From Rubrivivax sp. (GTDB lineage: Bacteria > Pseudomonadota > Gammaproteobacteria > Burkholderiales > Burkholderiaceae_C): a stretch of 64,000 nt of DNA. The notes beneath the pieces are model-generated. The model saw only the letters and a list, made by a program, of their open reading frames with translations, was not told where the DNA came from and did no database searches. A program made the position numbers and the translations under genes. Shown here piece after piece: positions 48,501-55,449 of this stretch; the stretch's first letter is position 1, and each line of letters starts with the position of its first letter. The stretch is from the NCBI GenBank assembly GCA_030680415.1, contig JAUXVE010000049.1:1-64000 (forward strand), in the 5' to 3' direction.

Positions 48501-49264
48501 TGACCACGGCCCGCGACGCACGTGCCAAACTCGTCAGCGACTTCGCCGCGCATCGCGATCTGACCAAGGTTCCGGCGATGCGCCAGGCGCTGGAGAAGCT
48601 GAAGAAGGACTACATCGCAGCCTACATCGGCCTGCACACCAAAGCCCGTCTGGGCGTGTCGGAAGACAAGGCGAAGGCCGGGCTCACCAAAGACGCGCGC
48701 TTGGTATCGCTGAACCGGCTTGCCACCATCGACCTGATGCCCTCGGGTCAACTGACCGAGTTTCAGGACCGCATGGCAGGCCTGAAGAGCTGCTACCAAC
48801 TCACCGAGGGTGAACTCGCATCGAGCCCGGTGTGCCCGCACTGCCAATTCCGCCCGGTGAACGAAGCGCTGGCCTTCGCGTCGGCCGCCAACCAGCTGAC
48901 CACACTGGACAGCAAGCTCGATGAACTGACCACAGGCTGGACCCAGACCCTGCTGGAGAACCTCGACGACCCCATCATCCAAGGCAACTTGGAACTGCTC
49001 AAGTCGGCCGACCGCAAGCAGATCGAGGGTTTCATCACGAACAAGGCCTTGCCAGAGCCGCTGGCTGCCGAGTTCATCACAGCCGTGCGCGAAGCCCTCT
49101 CCGGCTTGACCAAGGAAGTGGTCAAGCTGGCTGACATCCAGGCGGCCTTGCTCGCCGGGGGCTCGCCGACCACACCCGAAGAGTTGAAGGCCCGTTTCGA
49201 CAAGTTCATCGCCGAGCGCACACGCGGCAAGGACGCGAGCAAGCTGAGGTTCATCGTCGAATGA
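45533..49264 (+). CDS. brxC: BREX type 3 large ATPase BrxC (DUF6079)
   Basis: The 1243-residue AAA-type ATPase carries Walker A GNYGTGKS (67-74), Walker B LLLVVDEFLEYL (Asp177-Glu178), and DSASFEFVADSLRRIRDRFVQV. A CPHC pair at 1101-1104 may form half of a zinc site. The start YGDTIRFDPIESVVQLR is typical of DUF6079/BrxC-PglY proteins of BREX. It is thought to act with PglX and PglZ in blocking phage replication and in host methylation. The stop overlaps the next gene (ATGA). Confidence 0.9.
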   Translation: MRYGDTIRFDPIESVVQLRLANQDDEALRLVKNYVISDEMAERINSVIFNQLQFDEPADNKAQLVVGNYGTGKSHLMSVISLLAEDAKYVQHLRHPKVAKASAQIAGKFKVHRIEISSQMALRDIITHELEACLASIGIQFKFPASNTVTNSKDALEAMMDAFAQKYPDQGLLLVVDEFLEYLRSRKGSDLIYDLSFLREIGEICKNTRFRFIAGVQEAIFDSASFEFVADSLRRIRDRFVQVLLAQQDLKFVIAERLLKKSADQQQKIREYLAPFARFYSDMNERMDDYVRLFPVHPDYIDVFERVRFAEKRGALQTLSQAVGRLVDKDVPKDRPGLVTFDSYWGEIRNNPVLRSVPDIREVIDVSQTLEDRVRHGMKPAYKAMAERIIQALSVHRLTTGGDTHVPVGLMATELRDGLCLYHPGIEDMGGDPADDLLTQVQTVLREVLKTVNGQFISKAADTEQYYLDLKKNVDYDAQIEKKITTLDDEKLDRAYYSAVRQLMECSDTTYVTGHQIWQHRLEWVEHKVERSGYLFFGAPNDRPTAQPDRDFYLYFLQPFDPPKFKKQDLPDEVFLKLAGRDAAITSIIERYAAALDLTSTSSGQAKAIYQDKAATALRDMAKWLRDKQLTAYEVTYQGKSKTLQDWLKGVNLRERAHIDASSTVAFRDVVNVVTGLCLAPHFSNLAPEYPNFSVLITETNRRPAVQSALRALAGSPRARDATAVLDALEALDGDRIDPSKSRYAKSLLARLAAKGDGQVLNRTELFTGGLGVEYYDDGKTRLEPDWVLLVAACLVHSGDIVLAVAGDKIDSSRLSLLTERGLDDLVSFKHIERPKQLNVNVLRALFDLLGLPPGHVQGVSQGDDAPVIALQSKLTTLVNELLTTQTALSGGLGQGLGIWGQNLLTDAEVKDSRARLESLKTFCESLSPYNSVGKLKNIRVTVEDIEAQKTNLATLDLVKGLHKLSGDLSPWANYLAQAELALPADNAWVTTARDARAKLVSDFAAHRDLTKVPAMRQALEKLKKDYIAAYIGLHTKARLGVSEDKAKAGLTKDARLVSLNRLATIDLMPSGQLTEFQDRMAGLKSCYQLTEGELASSPVCPHCQFRPVNEALAFASAANQLTTLDSKLDELTTGWTQTLLENLDDPIIQGNLELLKSADRKQIEGFITNKALPEPLAAEFITAVREALSGLTKEVVKLADIQAALLAGGSPTTPEELKARFDKFIAERTRGKDASKLRFIVE

Positions 49265-51132
49265 GCATGACCCGCGATGAACTCCTCGCCAAGCTGAACT
49301 CGATCGAGTGGGACGACATCGAGTTCAAAGAGGCCTTGTGGGAGGTGCCGAAAAGCGCGCTGAGCACCGTGAGTGCGTTCGCCAATACGTCGGGCGGCCA
49401 CCTTGTGTTCGGCGTGCGGGAAGCGAACGGCAGTTTCGTGGTCCAAGGCGTGACGGGCGCTGATCGTGTGCAAGACAACTTTTTGGGTTTGGTACGGGAC
49501 GCAAAGAAAGTCAGCGTCTTTCTGCCCATCACGAGTCAGCCATTGAATCTGAGCGAAGGCACGGTCCTCGTCTTCTTCATTCCCGAGGCGCACCGGTCCG
49601 AAAAGCCGGTCTTCCTCGACGGGAACCCAAAGAACGCCTTCATTCGCCGTGGCGGGCGCGACGACACCTGCACGGGCGACGAGTTGTTGCGATTCATGCG
49701 CGACGGCGCGGGCCCCCGATTCGATGGCCAGTTGGTTCCAGATCTCAACGTCGAGCGGTGCTTCGACCCGACGACGGTACGCTGGTATCGCAAGCGACTG
49801 TCTGAACGCGATAGCGGGCGCTACGACACGCTCACCGACATCGAATTCCTGCAACAAATGGGCTGCGTCGCAGAGCAAGAGGATCGGCTCGTCGCAAATC
49901 GCGCAGGCGTGCTGGCGTTCGGTACCGACGCCGCTTTCCGCCAAGTGCTTCAGCGGCCGGTGGTCGACTTTCGCGTCTACCAAGGGGCGAAGGCCGAGTA
50001 TTCGTCAAGCGTTCGTTGGATAGACCGCCTGGACCCGATGCCAGAAGAAAATCTCTTCAAGACTTGGCAGGCTGTGATCCAGTTCTACAACAAGCATGCC
50101 GACCATCCATTCGGTATCGACGCCGGGACCCTGTTCCGTGCCGATGCCCCACCCGACTACGTCTCCTTCCGCGAAGCCGCCATCAATCTCTTGATCCACC
50201 AGGACTTCGGCGATGTTGGCCGCAAGCCGTCCATCCTGTTCTTCCGAGACCAGACCGAGTTCTTCAACCCTGGCGACGCCTTCTCGAGCGTTGAGCATTT
50301 GATCGATCCCGGTGAAAAGCCAGTGCGCAACCCCAGTGTCGTTTCACTGTTCCGCCGCATCGGCCTGTCAGAGCAAGCCGGCTCCGGCGTCGGGGCCATC
50401 TATGCCAGTTGGCGCGAGCTCGGCAACATGCTGCCGACCATCGAAAACGACCGTGTGGAGAAGACTTTCCTGCTCCGGCTGACCAATGAAAAGCTGCTCA
50501 CCGAGGCCCAACTGCTGGCCCAAGCGCAGATCGGCGTGAGACTGACGGAGCAGGAAGCCGCGGTCTTCGCCTATCTGGCCCGTAAAGGGCGTGTCACGCT
50601 CGTCGATGTGAAGGGCTTGACCGGACTGAACAGCCCTGACGCAGTGAGGCTTGTACAGCGACTGACCGTACAAGCTCTAGTAGAGGTACCAGTGGCCGGC
50701 AGCCCGATGGTCCGATTGGCAGAGCCATTTCGTCAGCGCTTCCTGCCCGAATCGACGGAGAAGTCCCAGGAAAATCAATGGGTTACTGATTCCACCGACG
50801 CCGTACAAGCTACCGTACAAGTCACTCCGGGTCAGGCAGATACCTCCCTTGCACTTGTACAGTTGTCCGCGATTCAGCGGGTGATCATTGAGCTGTCGGA
50901 CACGCCGCGCACCGGCGCAGAGCTCAAGGAAGCCACAGGCCTCAGGCACCGCGCCAACTTCGTGACTCAGCACCTCAACCCACTTCTCGCGGCGGGTGTG
51001 CTTCGTCGGACCATTCCACAGAAGCCGACGTCACCGATGCAGCAGTACGCGCTGACTGAGATCGGGCTACGGCTAAAGGCGTTGCATAGCCAGTCCACGG
51101 CGAGCGACGTGGAACGGCAATCTACGAAATGA
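49261..51132 (+). CDS. Schlafen AlbA_2 domain and ATP-binding protein within BREX
   Basis: The 623-residue protein has an N-terminal AlbA_2 (Schlafen-type) domain: FKEALWEVPKSALSTVSAFANTSGG..VFGVRE and AFIRRGG. A central RecG-related ATP-binding domain (HATPase_c_4 type) follows: REAAINLLIHQDF, EFFNPGD, SEQAGSGVGAIY. Two winged-helix-like segments come at the end (VTLVDVKGLTGLNSPDAVRLVQRL and TGAELKEATGLRHR). It is coupled on both sides by ATGA overlaps. It is not in the BREX core set. It could be a regulator, a phage sensor or an added defence effector. Confidence 0.85.
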   Translation: MSMTRDELLAKLNSIEWDDIEFKEALWEVPKSALSTVSAFANTSGGHLVFGVREANGSFVVQGVTGADRVQDNFLGLVRDAKKVSVFLPITSQPLNLSEGTVLVFFIPEAHRSEKPVFLDGNPKNAFIRRGGRDDTCTGDELLRFMRDGAGPRFDGQLVPDLNVERCFDPTTVRWYRKRLSERDSGRYDTLTDIEFLQQMGCVAEQEDRLVANRAGVLAFGTDAAFRQVLQRPVVDFRVYQGAKAEYSSSVRWIDRLDPMPEENLFKTWQAVIQFYNKHADHPFGIDAGTLFRADAPPDYVSFREAAINLLIHQDFGDVGRKPSILFFRDQTEFFNPGDAFSSVEHLIDPGEKPVRNPSVVSLFRRIGLSEQAGSGVGAIYASWRELGNMLPTIENDRVEKTFLLRLTNEKLLTEAQLLAQAQIGVRLTEQEAAVFAYLARKGRVTLVDVKGLTGLNSPDAVRLVQRLTVQALVEVPVAGSPMVRLAEPFRQRFLPESTEKSQENQWVTDSTDAVQATVQVTPGQADTSLALVQLSAIQRVIIELSDTPRTGAELKEATGLRHRANFVTQHLNPLLAAGVLRRTIPQKPTSPMQQYALTEIGLRLKALHSQSTASDVERQSTK

Positions 51133-53915
51133 CCGACACCATGTCCCTGTTCCAAGCCAGCTCCGTCGCGGTCGCACCTGTCGAATGCCTGGGCCAGGCA
51201 TTCCCGAGCGACGATGCGCGGCGACAGCACTTCCTTGGCCTGCTGCGCGCAAAGCTCGCAGACCCGGCATTCCGCACGATCGAGGGCTTCCCTGTTGCCA
51301 GCGACGAGGACATCCTGGCCCTGTCCGATCCGCCGTACTTCACGGCGTGCCCGAATCCGTTCATTCCGGACTTCATCAAGCACTACGGCAAGCCCTACGA
51401 CCCGGCCAGCGGCTATAGCCGGGAACCCTTGACGGTGGACGTGCAGGAGGGCAAGACCGACGCGCTGTACAAGGCTCACGGATACCACACCAAGGTCCCG
51501 CATCTGGCGATCGTGCCGTCGATCCTGCACTACACCGAGCCGGGTGACGTGGTGCTCGATAGCTTTTGCGGGTCGGGCATGACGGGCGTAGCTGCGCAGT
51601 GGTGCGGGGCGGCGCCGTTGGCGTATCGAGCGCAGTTGGAAGCCGAGTGGAAAGCATCCGGGCGCCTCGCGCCAAAGTGGGGTTCTAGGCGCGTGGTCTT
51701 GAACGACCTTTCGCCTGCCGCCGTGTTCATCGCTGCGAACTACAACATGCCGTTCGATGTCGATGCGTTTGCGAAGGCAGGCAAGACGCTGCTCAACGAA
51801 ATTGCGACCGAGCTCGGGTGGATGTACGAGACGAGGCACACCGATGGGACCAAAGGTCGTATCGAGTACACAGTCTGGAGCGAAGTGTTCTCGTGCCCTT
51901 CATGCACCGGTGAGATCGTTTTCTCAGATGAGGCGCTTGACCCAGAGACGAAGCGTGTGCGAGCCAGTTTCCCTTGCCCGCATTGCACCACAAAGCTAAC
52001 CAAGGACAACCTCGAACGGGTCTTTGAAAGCCGAACGGACCCCGCAACTGGCGAGCCATGGCGCAGAGTGAAATTCCGCCCTTCACTAATCGTCTACTCG
52101 GTTGGCTCTTCCAAATACGAGAAGGCCCCGGAAGTTGACGATCTAGCGCTTCTCGGAAAGATCGACGCGCTTCCGCTGCCACCTGGACTCCCAACAGATC
52201 GATTTCCGATCGAAGAAATGAGTCATGGCTCTCGGATTGCACCAAAGGGCTTTACGCGCATTCATCACTTCTTCTTGCCGCGTGCCGCGCACGCGATGGC
52301 TGCGCTGTGGGGTAAGGCAAAAGCTGAAAGCGATGCGCGGCTACGAAACATGCTGCTCTTCTTGGTGGAACAGGCTATTTGGGGTTCGTCGGTTCTGAAT
52401 CGGTATGGACCCCTTCACTTCTCCCAGGTCAATCGCTATCTCAATGGCGTCTACTACGTTGCCTCCCAGCATGCTGAGTGCAGCCCTTGGTACAACTTAG
52501 ACGGAAAGCTAAAGCGACTGACGAGCGCGTTTCGATCTGAGCGACTTTCTAGTGCCGGCGCTGCCGTCATGGCAGTCGGGTCCGCAGCATCGCTGAATGT
52601 CCCAGATGGCTCAATCGACTACATCTTCACCGACCCACCCTTCGGCGAGAACATCTTCTACGCTGATCTCAACTTCTTGGTTGAGAGCTGGCATCGTGTC
52701 GTTACCGACGCAACGCCGGAGGCCATCGTTGACCACTTCAAGGACAAAGGGCTTCAGGACTACCACACGTTGATGCGCCGATGCTTTGATGAATACCATC
52801 GAGTCCTAAAGCCCGGCCGTTGGATGACTGTGGTTTTCTCGAATTCGAGCGCGGCCGTTTGGAACGCCATTCAGGCTGCATTGCAACAGGCAGGCTTCGT
52901 CGTCGCCAACGTGTCGGCGATGGACAAGCAGCAAGGTAGCTATCGGCAGGTCACGTCCACGACAGCGGTAAAGCAGGACTTGGTGATCTCGGCGTACAAA
53001 CCCAATGGCGGCCTTGAGGATCGGTTCGCAAAAGCCGCCGGCAATGAAGACTCAGCCTGGGACTTCGTCCGCTCGCACCTCAAGTACCTGCCGACGGTGA
53101 AGCTGAAGGAGAACGAACTCGAATTCATCGCCGAGCGTGACCCACGCGTGATCTTTGATCGCATGGTTGCCTTCTTTGTGCGCCACAACTTTTCCGTCCC
53201 GGTTTCGAGCCAGGAATTTCAGGCTGGCCTGTCGCAGCGCTTCGCTGAGCGCGACGGCATGGTCTTCCTGCCCGAGCAAGTGACCGAGTACGACCGCAAG
53301 CGCATGCAGACCGCATCGGCGCCGCAGATGGAGCTCTTCATTTCCGATGAGCGATCGGCGATCGATTGGCTGACGGATTTTCTACGGCGCAAGCCCTCGA
53401 CCTATCAGGAACTGCACCCGGAGTTCATCAAACAACTCGGCGCAGGCTGGAAGAAGCACGAAGCCAAGCCTGAGCTGTCGGCGCTGCTGGAAGACAACTT
53501 CCTGCGCTACGACCCCAAGGCCAAGGACGGCCAGGATGTGCCGTCGCAAATTCACAGCTATCTCTCCAGCAACTGGGCAACCCTGCGCAACTTGAACAAG
53601 AACGATCCGCGGCTCAAGGCCGCGGCCACCGATCGTTGGTTCGTGCCAGACCCCACCAAGGCGCAAGAGCTGGAGAAGGTCAGAGAGAGGTCGCTGCTGA
53701 AGGAGTTCGAGACCTACAAGGCACACGCCGGCCGCAAGCTCAAGGAGTTCCGGCTGGAAGTGATGCGAACGGGCTTCAAGACATGCTGGGGCAACCGCGA
53801 CTACGCCACCATCATTGCCGTCGCCAAGAAGGTGCCCGACGATGTGCTGCAGGAAGACGAGAAGCTGCTGCTCTGGTATGACCAAGCCCTGACAAGAACG
53901 GAGGTTGACGCATGA
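51129..53915 (+). CDS. pglX: BREX type 3 DNA methyltransferase PglX
   Basis: The 928-residue amino-methyltransferase has SAM motif I LDSFCGSGMTG (144-154), catalytic motif IV TDPPFGEN (501-508), and an early SDPPYF at about residue 66. An internal zinc ribbon has CPSC (about 257) and CPHC (about 279). It fits PglXI of BREX type 3, probably adding a methyl to adenine at a specific site to mark host DNA. The middle third (about 51,850-53,000) is visibly poorer in G+C than the ends. It is coupled to its neighbours by ATGA overlaps. Confidence 0.88.
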   Translation: MTDTMSLFQASSVAVAPVECLGQAFPSDDARRQHFLGLLRAKLADPAFRTIEGFPVASDEDILALSDPPYFTACPNPFIPDFIKHYGKPYDPASGYSREPLTVDVQEGKTDALYKAHGYHTKVPHLAIVPSILHYTEPGDVVLDSFCGSGMTGVAAQWCGAAPLAYRAQLEAEWKASGRLAPKWGSRRVVLNDLSPAAVFIAANYNMPFDVDAFAKAGKTLLNEIATELGWMYETRHTDGTKGRIEYTVWSEVFSCPSCTGEIVFSDEALDPETKRVRASFPCPHCTTKLTKDNLERVFESRTDPATGEPWRRVKFRPSLIVYSVGSSKYEKAPEVDDLALLGKIDALPLPPGLPTDRFPIEEMSHGSRIAPKGFTRIHHFFLPRAAHAMAALWGKAKAESDARLRNMLLFLVEQAIWGSSVLNRYGPLHFSQVNRYLNGVYYVASQHAECSPWYNLDGKLKRLTSAFRSERLSSAGAAVMAVGSAASLNVPDGSIDYIFTDPPFGENIFYADLNFLVESWHRVVTDATPEAIVDHFKDKGLQDYHTLMRRCFDEYHRVLKPGRWMTVVFSNSSAAVWNAIQAALQQAGFVVANVSAMDKQQGSYRQVTSTTAVKQDLVISAYKPNGGLEDRFAKAAGNEDSAWDFVRSHLKYLPTVKLKENELEFIAERDPRVIFDRMVAFFVRHNFSVPVSSQEFQAGLSQRFAERDGMVFLPEQVTEYDRKRMQTASAPQMELFISDERSAIDWLTDFLRRKPSTYQELHPEFIKQLGAGWKKHEAKPELSALLEDNFLRYDPKAKDGQDVPSQIHSYLSSNWATLRNLNKNDPRLKAAATDRWFVPDPTKAQELEKVRERSLLKEFETYKAHAGRKLKEFRLEVMRTGFKTCWGNRDYATIIAVAKKVPDDVLQEDEKLLLWYDQALTRTEVDA

Positions 53916-54940
53916 GTGCACTCAGCAAAGTCGAAGTCGACAACTTCACCGCCTTCAAGAAACTGTCGGTCGATCTCTCGCCTGGCGTCAATGTATTCAT
54001 TGGTACCAACGGTACTGGCAAGACGCACTTGCTGAAGTTGCTGTACACGTCCTGCTCCATCACCGAGGGGGAACAGGAGCCGTTTTCTGCCAAGCTGCGC
54101 GACGTTTTCAAGCCCTACGAGAACCGCCTGGGTCGATTGGTCAGGCGGCAAACCGGCAGTGCCACGGCGAAGTTGGCGATATGGCGCGGTGCGGACTTGA
54201 GGATCGGAGCAAGCTTCTCGAACCACACGGACAAGGCCGAAAGTGCAAAGACCACTGGCGAGTCAAAGTGGAAGGGCGCCAAGACGGTGGCCGCTTACAT
54301 CCCAGTCAAAGAGATGTTGGCACATGCTCCGGGTTTCAGATCGCTCTACAAGAAGCGCGAGATAGCGTTCGAAGAAACGTACGCCGACATCATTGACCTC
54401 GCCTACTTGCCCAAGTTGATGGGGCAGCCAGACAAGGCACGTACCCGCCTGCTGAAGACATTGGAACAGGCGATCCAAGGCAAGGTGATCGTCAAGGGCG
54501 AACACTTCTTCCTGAAGAATAAGCAAGGTGAACTGGAGTTTTCGCTCCTGGCAGAAGGCATGCGCAAGCTGGCACTGATCTGGCTGTTGATCCAGAACGG
54601 CGTGCTGCTCGGTGGCTCGGTCCTGTTCTGGGATGAGCCGGAGTCGAACCTGAACCCAAGCCTCATGAAGGAAGTGGTGACGTTGATGCTGGAGTTGCAA
54701 CGCATGGGCGTGCAGATCTTTCTCGCAACGCATAACTACGTGGTGCTAAAGGAGTTCGACCTTCAGAAGGCGAAAACCGACAAGGTACGCTTCCACTCGC
54801 TGTACCGCGGAGAAGACGACGCGGTTACCGTTTCCTCCGTCGACAGCTATCTGGAAATTCACCCCAACGCGATAGCGTCCACTTTTTCTGACCTATACGA
54901 CCGTGACGTGGAGCGCGCGTTGAAGGGGACGAGTCAATGA
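53912..54940 (+). CDS. ABC-type AAA ATPase embedded in BREX
   Basis: The 342-residue SMC/RecF-like ATPase has DNFTAFKKL and Walker A GTNGTGKT (31-38), the signature-like LLAEGMRKLALI, Walker B SVLFWDEPESNLNP (Asp241-Glu242) and the switch histidine in LATHNYVV. This AAA_15/21 type is used by PARIS, Septu and OLD-family defences. It is followed directly, with overlap, by a nuclease-like gene. It is not a standard BREX component. Confidence 0.85.
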   Translation: MSALSKVEVDNFTAFKKLSVDLSPGVNVFIGTNGTGKTHLLKLLYTSCSITEGEQEPFSAKLRDVFKPYENRLGRLVRRQTGSATAKLAIWRGADLRIGASFSNHTDKAESAKTTGESKWKGAKTVAAYIPVKEMLAHAPGFRSLYKKREIAFEETYADIIDLAYLPKLMGQPDKARTRLLKTLEQAIQGKVIVKGEHFFLKNKQGELEFSLLAEGMRKLALIWLLIQNGVLLGGSVLFWDEPESNLNPSLMKEVVTLMLELQRMGVQIFLATHNYVVLKEFDLQKAKTDKVRFHSLYRGEDDAVTVSSVDSYLEIHPNAIASTFSDLYDRDVERALKGTSQ

Positions 54941-55449
54941 TCACGGAAGGCGAGATCGCCATCGACGTTTCGACGGCGATACATCACTTCCGGCTCGATG
55001 AGCAGCACGCGGCCAGGCCGCAGGGAATGAAGCTGGTGGACTTCGTCGTAGAGGAAGCGCATCGAATCCTCCTCATCGAGATTAAAGACCCGTCTGACGT
55101 TGGCACGACCGAGAAGGATCGACAGCAGTTCACGCGGAAGCTACAGACCCACGAGCTCGTCAATGCCGACCTCACTCCGAAGGCTCGTGACAGCTACTGC
55201 TATCTGCATCTCATGTCGAAGGACAAGAAGCCGTGCCTGATGGTCTTTTTGCTCGGGCTTGAGTCGCTGACGCTTGAACCGGCACTGATGCTTGGTCTTC
55301 GCGATCGTTTGCTCCAGCGCATTCGCCACGAGTCCGACGTTCCGTGGACTCGCGCATACGTATCCGACTGCATCGTGGTTGGAATCGATGGATGGAACAA
55401 GGCCTTTCCGAACTTTCCAGCAATCAGACAAGCCGCAGCAGGGGCATGA
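54937..55449 (+). CDS. Putative PD-(D/E)XK-like partner of the AAA ATPase
   Basis: The 170-residue protein has LVDFVVEEAHRILLIEIKD, which places Asp35, Glu48 and Lys50 as in the D...ExK core of PD-(D/E)XK nucleases. Further residues (KDRQQFTRK, and GLRDRLLQRI helix) fit a small alpha/beta fold. The gene overlaps the ATPase and the helicase by ATGA, so all three are co-translated. Nuclease activity is a prediction from this motif. It could also be a binding-only relative. Confidence 0.6.
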   Translation: MITEGEIAIDVSTAIHHFRLDEQHAARPQGMKLVDFVVEEAHRILLIEIKDPSDVGTTEKDRQQFTRKLQTHELVNADLTPKARDSYCYLHLMSKDKKPCLMVFLLGLESLTLEPALMLGLRDRLLQRIRHESDVPWTRAYVSDCIVVGIDGWNKAFPNFPAIRQAAAGA

